Shown here: piece after piece, positions 1-8,432 of the stretch
Numbering within the stretch: the stretch's first letter is position 1
Layout: each line of letters starts with the position of its first letter
NCBI GenBank assembly: GCA_016719225.1
Contig: JADKAN010000003.1
Coordinates: forward strand, 248,001 to 312,000
DNA from: Flavobacteriales bacterium
GTDB taxonomy: Bacteria; Bacteroidota; Bacteroidia; Flavobacteriales_F; PHOS-HE28
DNA length: 64,000 bases
Reading direction: 5' to 3'
The notes under the pieces: model-generated
Database searches by the model: none
Seen by the model: only the letters and a program-made list of their open reading frames with translations
Told to the model about the DNA's origin: nothing
Translations under genes and position numbers: made by a program

Positions 1-64
1 CGAGGTCCAGTTGCACCTCCGGAGAGGTCTCGGTGCGGTCGATATGCATGTGCTTGATCTCCAT
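1..64 (-). CDS. Partial DUF1987/SiaC-like protein (N-terminus only)
   Basis: Only the first 21 codons lie in the window; the gene runs off the left edge. The start is an ATG at 62-64 on the minus strand. The visible peptide contains a short strand followed by IDRTETSPEVQLDL. That resembles the N-terminal pattern of DUF1987/SiaC-type phosphoprotein regulators, in which a thr/ser-Pro-x-Val-x-phe/leu-Asp motif follows the first strand. These proteins work in partner-switching with SiaB-like kinases and SiaA-like phosphatases. The fragment is too short to be certain, so the family assignment is tentative. Confidence 0.4.
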   Translation of the reverse strand, partial: MEIKHMHIDRTETSPEVQLDL

Positions 65-305
65 GGCTTTTCGCTATAAAGGCCAAGCTATAGTCGCTAA
101 CGAACGCTATTTATCAAGTCATTGGGATAATTTCAACACGACCACGTGTATGGCATTGATCAAAAGCCAGGATGTAGGGAGAAAACACCTCGGATCTATA
201 GGAGATCAATACCCAAGCCTTTCGCTCATGTCCAATAGGATTGAATAAGGCGCTATTCCGTTCAGCCGTTGACCCGGTCCCTATGAAAAAAGCATTTTCC
301 CGGAC
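65..305. other. Intergenic region, nothing recognisable
   Basis: About 240 bases between the divergent DUF1987-like start and the end of the small exported protein. A 71-codon plus-strand frame crosses it but begins inside the neighbouring gene and has no family-like features. No terminator hairpin or repeat is evident. Confidence 0.5.
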
Positions 306-707
306 CTACTTTCCACGATACGCGCTCACGATCTCACCATCCGTAGGCAGCACGATCTGCGTATCATTCATACGCCGCGCCCAGAACAAGTATTTCCCCG
401 TTCCATGGCAGGCATAGGCGTACATGGTTTCACCTCCTTGCAGGGCTTTTACGGGAAATGTGCGCCAGTTGCCATTTTCTTCTTGCATGGCCAGCTTCAC
501 TTCCATCATTTCGGTGCAGGAGTTTTTCAGCTCCACTTGGTACACCTCGCTATAATCGCGCTGGAACCCCTTATAGTTTTCGCATTTGCTACAAGGCTGG
601 CCCCAACTGCTCGAGGCTTTCACTAAGCAGTCAGCGTACGTTTGGTCCTGTGCCTGAGCAAGGTTCCCGGAGGCGAGCACGGAAAGAAGGAGGATCTTCA
701 GTTTCAT
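306..707 (-). CDS. Small exported Cys-containing protein, unknown function
   Basis: A 133-residue protein starting MKLKILLLSVLASGN, a typical signal peptide ending near AQAQD. An upstream in-frame ATG would add 25 polar residues ahead of the signal peptide, so the internal Met is preferred. The mature part has a CSKC pair, two further Cys and an aromatic C-terminal half (YACHGTGKYLFWARR). Its start overlaps the stop of the upstream TPR gene by 4 bp, so the two are probably co-translated. I recognise no family. It is likely periplasmic or surface-located, with possible disulphides. Confidence 0.7.
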   Translation of the reverse strand: MKLKILLLSVLASGNLAQAQDQTYADCLVKASSSWGQPCSKCENYKGFQRDYSEVYQVELKNSCTEMMEVKLAMQEENGNWRTFPVKALQGGETMYAYACHGTGKYLFWARRMNDTQIVLPTDGEIVSAYRGK

Positions 708-1234
708 TTGCAGTGGTTGTTCTTCAGGATGATCTTGGCTTCGGCATTGCCCATTTTCTTGCTGGTGTTCCAATCCTTGCACGCGCCGTCAGCGTCGCCC
801 TGTGCCTTCTTGGTCCAACCCCGGTTGTTGTAGGCCTCCTGATTGTGAGGGTCCAGTTGTAGCACCATATCGAAATCGGCCAAGGCCAAGTCGTTCCGTC
901 CCAGTTTGCCATAAGCGCTTCCACGGCTGGTATAGGCCCACAGGTGGTCGGGTTTTCGCTGGATCACACTGGTGAAATCCGTCACTGCCAGATCATACTC
1001 ACGTTGCAGGCTGTGGCAAAAGCCGCGCTGGAGATATGCATTGAGGTGGTCCGGGTCCAACGCCAAGGTCTGGGTGAACAGGCCGATGGCTTTGGCGTAG
1101 CCTCCGTTGCGGTAGGCGCTCTCTCCCTGTTGGAATAGCGCATCTGCGCTCTCGGCTGTGGCACTGGCTGGATCCTGGGCATGAACGCCGGGTCCGGGAA
1201 GTACCATGGCCATGGCGATGATCCAATGTTTCAT
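704..1234 (-). CDS. Exported TPR-repeat protein
   Basis: A 176-residue protein with an N-terminal signal peptide (MKHWIIAMAMVLPGPGVHAQ) and at least three tetratricopeptide repeats between about residues 32 and 140, recognisable from repeated A-x-x-x-x-G and LDPDHLNAY/LDPHNQEAYNNRG patterns. TPRs mediate protein-protein contacts, and the signal sequence places it in the periplasm or at the outer membrane. It is first in a two-gene minus-strand unit with the small Cys-containing protein, which it overlaps by 4 bp. The specific partner is unknown. Confidence 0.8.
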   Translation of the reverse strand: MKHWIIAMAMVLPGPGVHAQDPASATAESADALFQQGESAYRNGGYAKAIGLFTQTLALDPDHLNAYLQRGFCHSLQREYDLAVTDFTSVIQRKPDHLWAYTSRGSAYGKLGRNDLALADFDMVLQLDPHNQEAYNNRGWTKKAQGDADGACKDWNTSKKMGNAEAKIILKNNHCK

Positions 1235-1335
1235 GGGTGTTTTTACGTGCCTTGACGGAACGGGTTACATCATTCATCGGAAATGTGAAACCCTGACCGT
1301 TCAGTCTCCGTTGGATGGCGAAACACCCCCTGAAA

Positions 1336-1458
1336 ATGATCAAATCAAACCGTTCCGTAGCCGCCCGCACGCTGATCATGGCAGCGATCTTGATGATGGG
1401 CTTGGTCGCGACCATGTTCGCCAAGGGCTTGATCTCCACCACCGTATTCTCCTCTTGA
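1336..1458 (+). CDS. Possible 40-aa single-pass membrane peptide
   Basis: A 40-codon frame begins with ATG at 1336 and ends with TGA at 1456-1458, 5 bp before the start of the Lys/Pro-rich protein. The product has a basic N-terminus (MIKSNRSVAARTL) followed by about 20 hydrophobic residues rich in Met, Leu, Ile and Ala, as in single-pass inner-membrane peptides. No Shine-Dalgarno is visible, which is usual in this phylum. The antisense frame also crosses this segment, so coding status is uncertain. Confidence 0.4.
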   Translation: MIKSNRSVAARTLIMAAILMMGLVATMFAKGLISTTVFSS

Positions 1459-1463
1459 TCGAA

Positions 1464-2741
1464 ATGCCTGTGGGTTTTCGCCGAAAATTCCGCTTGCTTG
1501 CCGCCGTCCTTGCTTTTGCTGGGGCTGCGGCGGCCATGGCTCAGGGCAAGCTCACGGTGAGCGGGAAACTCCGGGTGGACGGGGGTAATTTGGACGATTG
1601 CAAACTCGTGGTTTACAAGGATGGCGAAAAGCAGCGCACCCTCACTACGGACCTCAACAAGTTCACGTTGGATCTGGATCTGGGTGCCAATTACATCCTG
1701 TCCTTCGAGAAGAACGGATTCGTCACCAAAAAGCTCTCCTTCAATACCAACGTGCCGGCTGCCCAAGGTGCAACCCCGTTCATGCCCTTTGCTTTCGTCG
1801 TTTCAATTTTTAAACAGTATGACGGGGTGAACACAGTGGTGTTCAACCAGCCGGTGGGTATGATCCGGTATGACGATACGCAAGAAGAGTTCGACTACGA
1901 TACCGACTATACCAAGAGCATCCAAAGCGCATTGGAAGATGCGCAGGAAGCCGTTGCTGAAAAGCAGAAGCAGGAAGCCGATAAGGAAGCCGATGCTGCC
2001 AAGCAAAAGGTATCAGCCGACAAGGAAAAGGCAAAGCAGGATGCCCGTGCAGCGAAAGAGGCGGAAGCAAAGGCCAAAGTAGATGAACGGGACCGCAAGG
2101 AAGCCGACGAGCGGGCTGCGAAGGATGCGCGCTTGGCCCAATCAGCCGCCAAGCCGGAGCCGGAGCCGAAGCCGGTGCCGAAGCCGGAATCAAAACCAGT
2201 ACCCAAGCCTGAGCCCAAACCAGAACCCAAACCAGAACCGAAGCCAAAGGAGCTGCCGAAGCCGCCCGCCCCACCACCACCGCCGAAACCCAAGCCGGAG
2301 CCCAAGCCAGCCCCACCACCTGCGCCTAAGAAGATGCCACCGCCCCCAGAGGCACCTGTGGCCAGGGTGAGGCAGAAGCCGGTAGCACCCCGCAGCGTTC
2401 TTCCGGCTGTGGAAGCCAAGGTCTTAAGCGGAGGCGATGAACGGATCGCTGTTGCACCGCGTATGGAAAGTGAGAATTCAACTGTTCAGCCGGCCAAGGT
2501 GCGGTCAGCAACGGAGCCCAGGCCTAAGTTCGAGGAGACCACGGCACTGCCCGTCCGCCACAAGGAAGTTGTGGTGGAGCCCGGTCAAGTGATCACCGTG
2601 GTGCGGGTTGAGCAAGGGAACAATGCCAACGAATACCGGAAAGTGGTCCGCAAGTACAGTGGTACTTTTTACTTCAAGGATGGTTCCAGTTGCAGCCAAA
2701 CCACTTACGAGCGCGAGGCCTTGGCAGTGGCCGGAGAGTAG
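1464..2741 (+). CDS. Exported protein with beta-domain, charged coiled coil and PKPEPKP linker
   Basis: A 425-residue protein. The ATG at 1464 is chosen because a signal peptide follows directly (FRRKFRLLAAVLAFAGAAAAMA). The order is: a beta-sandwich-like domain (about 27-125) resembling carboxypeptidase-regulatory folds; a Lys/Glu/Ala-rich segment likely to form a coiled coil (about 150-230); a Pro/Lys/Glu tract of PKPEPKP repeats (about 230-310), reminiscent of the periplasm-spanning linker in TonB; and a C-terminal domain with EPGQVITVVRVEQG. No enzyme motif is visible. It may be a periplasmic or cell-wall-spanning structural protein. Composition in the repeat tract is skewed by its Pro and Lys codons. 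Confidence 0.75.
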   Translation: MPVGFRRKFRLLAAVLAFAGAAAAMAQGKLTVSGKLRVDGGNLDDCKLVVYKDGEKQRTLTTDLNKFTLDLDLGANYILSFEKNGFVTKKLSFNTNVPAAQGATPFMPFAFVVSIFKQYDGVNTVVFNQPVGMIRYDDTQEEFDYDTDYTKSIQSALEDAQEAVAEKQKQEADKEADAAKQKVSADKEKAKQDARAAKEAEAKAKVDERDRKEADERAAKDARLAQSAAKPEPEPKPVPKPESKPVPKPEPKPEPKPEPKPKELPKPPAPPPPPKPKPEPKPAPPPAPKKMPPPPEAPVARVRQKPVAPRSVLPAVEAKVLSGGDERIAVAPRMESENSTVQPAKVRSATEPRPKFEETTALPVRHKEVVVEPGQVITVVRVEQGNNANEYRKVVRKYSGTFYFKDGSSCSQTTYEREALAVAGE

Positions 2742-2745
2742 GGGA

Positions 2746-3987
2746 CTACCAGAGTAGTTGTATCCTCAGGCCAACTGCCTTTCCTGCCGCCTGCTCGGAA
2801 AAAAGCCCGATCGCGTTCGGGGTTTCCAATTCAAATGCTAGCCCGGCCTTCGTGCAGTAGCCAATGCGGGCCATGGCGCGCAAGCCACCAAAGCCTCCAT
2901 AAGCAATGCCGGCATCCGCGATCAACGAACGGCCGATCCCGAAGCGGCGCAGTACACGGACCTTTGGGATGTATCCCGGAAGCCAGCGTTGTTCCGCGGC
3001 CACCTCATAGGCGGATCGCTCGTTCGAATGCCCGGTTTTCTTCAATCTGCCGAACTGGAATATCCCTTCGATCTTGGCTGGTAAAGGGCGCAGAGCGTAC
3101 CCGGTGGTATAACCCAGGCCCAGGCTGTCCTGTAAAGTAGTACGGTCGATAACCGGACCATTGAGGTCCAGGATATCGTTCACTGCCACACCCTCAAAAT
3201 GGATCACTGAATCCAAGGAAGCGGACAAGGAAGCTGCGTTCCATCTAATGAACCCCGCGTCGGTCAGCTCCAGTGAAAAAAGGGCGGGCGCTCCGAAAAA
3301 AGTCATGGCCGTGGCCCATTTGGCATTCAGCGCGACACCGATGCCGGTGCTGGATCCGGCATTTGTAGTCGTGTCGCTCCTTTGGTAAGATCCGGATAGG
3401 TCCAGGTCCAAGTAGCGGCCATTGGTAGCCGTAAAAAGATCAGCCCGATGTACATCGGCCCTGTTGAAGTTGGTCCCGTTCACCACGGCCAATTCCAAGA
3501 AAGAGCCACTTCGGGCATCCTCGATCCCTATGCCCAACCGCTGATAATTCCACTGCTCGAAACGCAAAGGGGCGAGCTTGGCCGTTCGACCTTCGAAAGA
3601 AGCATTGCCGAAAGATCCCACTGCAAAAGCATCCGGGGAGAAGCGAACGCCTACCGCGTATTGCCACGCCAAGGAGGTCCGCATTTGCCAACCATCATGT
3701 CCGAAGATACTGTTCGCCCAAGTGGCCGAAACGCAACCTCCAAGTTCTGTTCCTGCACGGCCATGGTCGCCAATGGCATCCAAGGCCCGCTGGCGTGCCG
3801 CACGCGTGATCATCCCTCCGAACAACAACGGGGAGAGCACATCGTTGTGGATGGCATCGCTATCATAATCGGCAGTCCCTTGAAAGGAAAGCCGGTGCCG
3901 CACTGCTGTGGAATCGGAAGCCTGTGCTGATACCAAGGACGGCAACAATAGGAGTGGAGCCCAACGTAGGTATTCACTTATCGCCAT
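2746..3987 (-). CDS. Putative outer-membrane beta-barrel protein
   Basis: A 413-residue protein with a signal peptide (WAPLLLLPSLVSAQ) and long alternating amphipathic strands with frequent G-x-A/G-x-aromatic patterns. The last residue is aromatic (LRIQLLW), as in many outer-membrane barrels. It resembles the large barrel-like families of Bacteroidota such as DUF5723, but I cannot fix the family. Its start overlaps the end of the upstream lipoprotein gene by 14 bp, so the pair is probably one transcript and may form a complex at the outer membrane. Confidence 0.65.
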   Translation of the reverse strand: MAISEYLRWAPLLLLPSLVSAQASDSTAVRHRLSFQGTADYDSDAIHNDVLSPLLFGGMITRAARQRALDAIGDHGRAGTELGGCVSATWANSIFGHDGWQMRTSLAWQYAVGVRFSPDAFAVGSFGNASFEGRTAKLAPLRFEQWNYQRLGIGIEDARSGSFLELAVVNGTNFNRADVHRADLFTATNGRYLDLDLSGSYQRSDTTTNAGSSTGIGVALNAKWATAMTFFGAPALFSLELTDAGFIRWNAASLSASLDSVIHFEGVAVNDILDLNGPVIDRTTLQDSLGLGYTTGYALRPLPAKIEGIFQFGRLKKTGHSNERSAYEVAAEQRWLPGYIPKVRVLRRFGIGRSLIADAGIAYGGFGGLRAMARIGYCTKAGLAFELETPNAIGLFSEQAAGKAVGLRIQLLW

Positions 3988-5590
3988 TCACCAAATAATT
4001 CGCGTCCATGGTGACTTGCACGGCCATACCATACGAGTTCAGGATCTGCACATGCTGGACCTGGTCGGCGGTGTTGAAGGTGGCTGTAATGCGGATGTTC
4101 CCTCCGATATAGAGATCATCAACCTGTGCTACGCTGAGCTCCACGTCCAACCGGCTGGCCGTAGTGGCGGAGACGAATCCGTCATTGCCCAAGGTGGCCG
4201 AGGCCACTGTGCCCAAGGGCCCGAGCACGGAAAGCACTTGACCGTTAGCATCCACGATGTCGAGTGCGATGGCGGCGGAAAATGGGAAGCCATTATCGGC
4301 GAAGAGATGCAGGACACCGCTTTGGAATGCATGGCCATCGGCAGTGCCGGGCAGGTCCACCGCAATGGAGCGTTGCAGGGTCAAGTTGGTTGCGATCAAG
4401 CGTAGAGGCACGTCAACCTGCAGCTCGGCGGTAAGCTTGCTGTCGTAATAGAGGAAATCGTGACCATTGCTGATGTTGCCCAACGGATCGATGGTGACCC
4501 CCAAAGCATAGTCGATGCGGTCGGGAAGGTTCTCCAAAAAGGCTTCGATGTTGCTGTTCCCAGCTGCTAGGTTGAACGTGTTCTGAGCGGCTTGGAACGC
4601 CCCTCCAAGGTCGACCGCACGATCGATGTTCACCGGTCCGGCAGTGATAGCGTTCAAAAGGTCCACTGTATTTCCACTCGCGCTGTTCACGGAACGCAGG
4701 TATTCGATGTTCGCACGCACGTCCACTCCGATGCCGTTCCGGATGCGCAGGACCGCGGTGACCTCGGCGAGGTCCAAGGTCCCGCTTATGCCGTTGAAAA
4801 GATCAATAGAGGTTGATGCCGGGTCGACCGCGATGTCGCGCTGGCCGAAGTAACCCGTAGCATATTGCGGCACGATATCGTGATAGCTTACAGTGGCTAA
4901 AAGGCTGTCCTGGCCGGTAATGCTGATGGAGCCATGGTCCGGCGAGCTGGCATAGGACAAGCTGGTCGCCAATGTATTCACGTCGCTGAACTGCGGTCCG
5001 CGTAGGTCGAGCGAATAGCCCGCGAGATCACGGATCTCGGTGGCAGTAGAGGGTGCTCCGGGCATACCCGGAAGCAAAGCCAGTTCGATGTTGAACGGAT
5101 CACCGCCGGAGGTGGCACCCGGTAGGGAGAAATCTCCATCGATGTAGCCGGGAATACTGTTCAGGATCCGCATTTCAACCGTGCCGCTCCTGATGTCCAG
5201 TCGGGTAAGTTGCAGTTCATCCAGTTCGAACCGCGTAACGTCCTGGTTGGCTTCGAAGGTGGTGCCGGGAGGGAAGTTCACAGGGCCGGCAACGGGCAGG
5301 GCATATGCATATTGAAAGCTGGTATCTGGTGCCGTAAGTACGGTGTCCAACGAAAGAGTGAAAAGTTCCGCGGTATACAGGATGCTCACATTGCCCATCG
5401 CGTCGACGGTGAGCAGGCTGTCCGGGACCAGGTCGCCGATGGTCAGGTTAGCGGTTGCCAGCGGTGTCAGTAGGTCAACGTCCCATTGAGCGGGGCTGGG
5501 ATCCTTCCGGCATCCTGCTAGCAGCAAGGCCCAAGCAGCCAGTAATAGCATGCGGTTAGCGGGGCGGCAGTGCCGGATCATCGCGGACAA
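3974..5590 (-). CDS. Large lipoprotein, unknown function
   Basis: A 538-residue protein whose N-terminus has a lipobox (LLLAAWALLLAGC, then RKDPS), predicting a lipid-anchored exported protein. An internal Met directly before MLLLAAWALLLAGC is an equally plausible start. The mature part is long, strand-rich and acidic, with many D/N-x-L turns and no Cys; no catalytic motif is visible. It lies upstream of, and overlaps, the barrel protein gene, suggesting an outer-membrane lipoprotein/barrel pair. An upstream CTTTGC resembles the 3' half of the phylum's promoter element. Confidence 0.7.
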   Translation of the reverse strand: MSAMIRHCRPANRMLLLAAWALLLAGCRKDPSPAQWDVDLLTPLATANLTIGDLVPDSLLTVDAMGNVSILYTAELFTLSLDTVLTAPDTSFQYAYALPVAGPVNFPPGTTFEANQDVTRFELDELQLTRLDIRSGTVEMRILNSIPGYIDGDFSLPGATSGGDPFNIELALLPGMPGAPSTATEIRDLAGYSLDLRGPQFSDVNTLATSLSYASSPDHGSISITGQDSLLATVSYHDIVPQYATGYFGQRDIAVDPASTSIDLFNGISGTLDLAEVTAVLRIRNGIGVDVRANIEYLRSVNSASGNTVDLLNAITAGPVNIDRAVDLGGAFQAAQNTFNLAAGNSNIEAFLENLPDRIDYALGVTIDPLGNISNGHDFLYYDSKLTAELQVDVPLRLIATNLTLQRSIAVDLPGTADGHAFQSGVLHLFADNGFPFSAAIALDIVDANGQVLSVLGPLGTVASATLGNDGFVSATTASRLDVELSVAQVDDLYIGGNIRITATFNTADQVQHVQILNSYGMAVQVTMDANYLVNGDK

Positions 5591-5622
5591 GGTAGCAAAG
5601 GCGGGTTGCGGAATGTGCGCGC

Positions 5623-5630
5623 TAATTTCG
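5623..5630 (+). promoter_or_regulatory. TAnnTTyG promoter element (TAATTTCG) before the 5635 gene
   Basis: TAATTTCG lies 4 bases before the TTG start at 5635. This is the same sequence and spacing as ahead of rarA, and it predicts a transcript with almost no leader. Confidence 0.5.
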
Positions 5631-5634
5631 CGCC

Positions 5635-6102
5635 TTGGGCCCGAACGCCCATTATGACTTGTTCAACCGTGGAAAAATAATCCCTTGGCTTTTCAGCGTG
5701 GTGGTGATGTACGGCATCTCCTACGCTTGGCACGGCCTCTTGCTGAACGATATTTCGGAAATGCGCATGGCTTTGGGAACCTATTTGGCACTCGCCAGCG
5801 CTGCTTACGCATTGATCGGACTGGGCATTACTTACGCTGTGCATAGCGCCATCTTAAGGGGCTGGATCTCCATGAAGGTTGCTTTCCCACTAAAGGCCAT
5901 GGCCGTTGGGGCGGTAATTGGTGCCATTGTTTACGCCTTGGTCTTCTTGTCGGGCTTTTCGTTCGCCAGCCATGAATTGCATCATGTTTTCTTGGATGCT
6001 ATATGGCAGGTAGCGGAACAGGCCGTCGGAGGTTTAATGGTGGCTTTCGGGATCATTTATGACATGCACCGCCGATTCATGAAGGCGGAGCGCGCAAGCT
6101 GA
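5635..6102 (+). CDS. Four-helix inner-membrane protein, unknown function
   Basis: A 155-residue protein with four predicted membrane helices (about 17-37, 45-66, 83-106 and 125-145) and a His-containing segment (SHELHHVFLDAIWQ). The reading frame is bounded upstream by a stop at 5623, and the only early start is TTG at 5635; the next ATG would cut off the first helix. A promoter-like TAATTTCG just upstream supports the TTG start. No family is recognised. The HELHH motif might bind a metal, but that is only suggestive. Confidence 0.65.
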   Translation: MGPNAHYDLFNRGKIIPWLFSVVVMYGISYAWHGLLLNDISEMRMALGTYLALASAAYALIGLGITYAVHSAILRGWISMKVAFPLKAMAVGAVIGAIVYALVFLSGFSFASHELHHVFLDAIWQVAEQAVGGLMVAFGIIYDMHRRFMKAERAS

Positions 6103-6247
6103 GAACCCTATACTTGCTTTTGCTCGTGAATGGCGACGATGCAAGGACCGTTAAGGGAGGCATCAAGCCATAAGTTATGGCCATCGCGAACGTACTGGAT
6201 CGCGTCTTTGCCCGATTGACGCGACAGAGCCTTGATCAGGTGACCGG
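6103..6247 (-). other. Short gap with a 45-codon open frame lacking a good start
   Basis: A minus-strand frame ending in TAG at 6108-6110 stays open back to a TAA inside the last codons of rarA. The translated segment (SGKDAIQYVRDGHNLWLDAS and onward) has a protein-like composition but no ATG, GTG or TTG at its beginning. It could be a gene remnant or chance. No terminator hairpin is evident. Confidence 0.3.
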
Positions 6248-7528
6248 TTACTCGTACTTATCTCCCCAAACGCGTTTAAGGTAAGCTTGGAATTCCTGCT
6301 CTTTACGGTTGTCGCCGGGCTGATAGAATACGGTACCCGCCACAACGTTAGGCATGAACTCCTGGTCATTGAAATGGCCGGGGCTATCGTGACTGTAACG
6401 GTAGCCCGCGCCGTGGCCTAGTTCCTTCATCAGTTTCGTCGGTGCGTTCCGCAGGTGTATCGGCACGGCGAGATCACCGGTACGGACCACCGTTTCCTGT
6501 GCGCTACCGATGGCCTTGTAGCTCGCATTGCTCTTCGGCGAGCAAGCCAAGTAGATCGCGCATTGCGAAAGCACGATACGCCCTTCCGGCCAGCCGATCA
6601 ACTGTACAGCCTGCATACAAGTGGTGGCCATCAAGAGCGCGTTCGGATTGGCATTGCCGATGTCCTCACTGGCCAGGATCAGCATCCTGCGAGCAATGAA
6701 CTTCGGGTCCTCGCCACCTTCTACCATGCGTGCAAGCCAATAAACAGCAGCGTTGGGATCGCTTCCGCGCATGCTTTTTATGAAGGCGCTCACGATGTCG
6801 TAGTGCTGCTCGCCTTGCTTGTCATAACGGGCGGCATTGGTCTGAACCACTTGGTGCACGAGTGCGTCCGTGATGACGATCGGGCCGCCCGCGTTAGAGG
6901 GGGCGGCTTGTACGCAGAGTTCGAATGTGTTAAGCAGTCGTCGCGCATCACCGCCACTGGCACGTATCAAGGCTGCCGTTTCCCGAAGCTCTATGGACTT
7001 GGCCTTCAACTCGACATCCATTTCCATGGCGCGGTGCAACAGGCCAAGCAAGTCTTCCTCGGCCAGCGGTTTCAGCACATAGACCTGTGCGCGGGAAAGC
7101 AATGCCCCGATCACTTCGAAGGAAGGATTTTCGGTCGTGGCGCCTATCAAGGTGATCACGCCTTTCTCCACGGCACCAAGCAACGAATCCTGCTGTGCCT
7201 TGCTGAACCGGTGGATCTCGTCGATGAAAAGCACGGCATTGCGCTGGAAAAGCCCTGCACCTTCCGCCTTCGCGATAACCTCCCGGATATCCTTTACTCC
7301 GCTGCTGATGGCACTGAGCGTATGGAATGGGCGGCCGAGTTCCAAAGCCATGAGCCGGGCCATGGTGGTCTTTCCCACACCAGGCGGCCCCCATAGGATC
7401 ATGCTCGGGAGCATTTTGGCGGCAAGGGCCTGCCGGATAATGCCACCGGGGCCCACCAAGTGTTCCTGGCCCACCACCTCGCCGAGGTGTTGGGGCCGCA
7501 TGCGTTCGGCGAGTGGAGCGGGGTCCAT
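6248..7528 (-). CDS. rarA: Replication-associated recombination protein A (AAA+ ATPase)
   Basis: A 426-residue protein matching the RarA/MgsA/WRNIP1 family in length and motifs. It has Walker A GPPGVGKTT (about residues 46-54), Walker B VLFIDEIHRF, sensor 1 IGATTENPSF, and the C-terminal tetramerisation region with DPNAAVYWLARMVEGGEDP and HLRNAPTKLMKELGHG. RarA is a clamp-loader-like ATPase acting at stalled replication forks. The ATG at 7528 starts the conserved DPAPLAERMRP segment. The start is only 4 bases after a TAATTTCG promoter element, suggesting leaderless expression. The divergent neighbour is bamD. Confidence 0.95.
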   Translation of the reverse strand: MDPAPLAERMRPQHLGEVVGQEHLVGPGGIIRQALAAKMLPSMILWGPPGVGKTTMARLMALELGRPFHTLSAISSGVKDIREVIAKAEGAGLFQRNAVLFIDEIHRFSKAQQDSLLGAVEKGVITLIGATTENPSFEVIGALLSRAQVYVLKPLAEEDLLGLLHRAMEMDVELKAKSIELRETAALIRASGGDARRLLNTFELCVQAAPSNAGGPIVITDALVHQVVQTNAARYDKQGEQHYDIVSAFIKSMRGSDPNAAVYWLARMVEGGEDPKFIARRMLILASEDIGNANPNALLMATTCMQAVQLIGWPEGRIVLSQCAIYLACSPKSNASYKAIGSAQETVVRTGDLAVPIHLRNAPTKLMKELGHGAGYRYSHDSPGHFNDQEFMPNVVAGTVFYQPGDNRKEQEFQAYLKRVWGDKYE

Positions 7529-7532
7529 GGTG

Positions 7533-7540
7533 CGAAATTA
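7533..7540 (-). promoter_or_regulatory. TAnnTTyG promoter element (TAATTTCG) for rarA
   Basis: On the minus strand TAATTTCG is followed by GCAC and then the rarA ATG. If this is the -7 element, transcription would begin at or next to the start codon. Confidence 0.5.
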
Positions 7541-7606
7541 CCGCGTGTGGCCGAGGCAACCCCGCAGGACATGCTAAAAGGATCGGTCCTACGTTCAAGC
7601 GGGAAG

Positions 7607-7614
7607 TACATTTG
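7607..7614 (+). promoter_or_regulatory. TAnnTTTG promoter element (TACATTTG) for the bamD operon
   Basis: This is a perfect match to the Bacteroidota -7 element TAnnTTTG, 8 bases before the bamD ATG at 7623. A very short leader is expected. No clear -33 TTG is seen. Confidence 0.6.
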
Positions 7615-7622
7615 CCGCCCCG

Positions 7623-8432
7623 ATGCACCACCGTAAACTGCTTTTCCTGTTCTTGGCCATCACGGCCGTCTCTTGCAGCGACTTCAATAAAGCGGTCAAG
7701 AGTACCGACAAGCAGTATAAGTACACCAAGGCGGTGGAGTATTTCAACAAGCCGGATTATGACCGTGCGATGCCACTCTTCGAGGAGCTTCTGGGCCTGA
7801 CCCGGGGAGACACCTTGTACGAGCCAGTGAGCTATTACTACGCCAAGGGTTACTACGGCACCAAGGATTACATCTTGGGCAGCTATTATCTGGAGAACTT
7901 CGCCAAGACCTTCCCGAATAGCGTACATGCGGAAGAATGCAGCTTTTTAGCGGCGTATTGCCATTACAAGGAAAGCCCCGAGTTCGAGCTTGATCAGACC
8001 GACACACAGCAGGCCATCGATAAGCTGGAGCTGTTCATGGTCCGCTACCCGGAAACTACGCTGAAGGACAGCTGTAACGGCCTTATTGATGGACTGCGCC
8101 TGAAATTGGAGAAGAAGGATTACGCTTCCGCATACCAATACCTGCGTACACGCAATTACCGTTCGGCGAGTTTGGCATTTGCCGATTTCCTGCGGAAATG
8201 GCCCAACTCGGACCGCCGTGAAGAAGCTTACTTCAACATTTTGGCGGCCGACCATGACCTGGCGGTGAACAGTGTCGAAAACCGCAAGGCCGAACGTGCC
8301 GAGGCCGGTATCCGATCATTCAATACCTTCGCGGACGCTTTTCCCGAAAGCAAGCGCATGGCACAGGCCCGTGCCATGCTACGCGACCTCAACGCACAGT
8401 TGCAAAGAACATCCGATCCCAGCACCCCATGA
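7623..8432 (+). CDS. bamD: Outer-membrane assembly lipoprotein BamD
   Basis: A 269-residue lipoprotein: signal peptide with lipobox (FLFLAITAVSC, Cys at about residue 18) followed by SDFNKAVKSTDKQYKYTKAVEYFN and TPR-like helical repeats including FAKTFPNSVHAEE, FMVRYPETTLKD and FLRKWPNSDRREEAYF. These match BamD, the TPR lipoprotein partner of BamA in outer-membrane barrel insertion. It opens an operon with rpoZ (4-bp overlap), coaBC and a DUF4835 gene, an order common in Bacteroidota. Confidence 0.93.
   Translation: MHHRKLLFLFLAITAVSCSDFNKAVKSTDKQYKYTKAVEYFNKPDYDRAMPLFEELLGLTRGDTLYEPVSYYYAKGYYGTKDYILGSYYLENFAKTFPNSVHAEECSFLAAYCHYKESPEFELDQTDTQQAIDKLELFMVRYPETTLKDSCNGLIDGLRLKLEKKDYASAYQYLRTRNYRSASLAFADFLRKWPNSDRREEAYFNILAADHDLAVNSVENRKAERAEAGIRSFNTFADAFPESKRMAQARAMLRDLNAQLQRTSDPSTP

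Noticed and set aside
458..862. 134-codon plus-strand frame across the small Cys protein and TPR gene
   Set aside because: It lies opposite two genes that both have good signal peptides and a 4-bp overlap; the opposite frame has no start context or motif.
6455..7396. 313-codon plus-strand frame opposite rarA
   Set aside because: Antisense to an intact, motif-complete rarA; the translation shows no family features.
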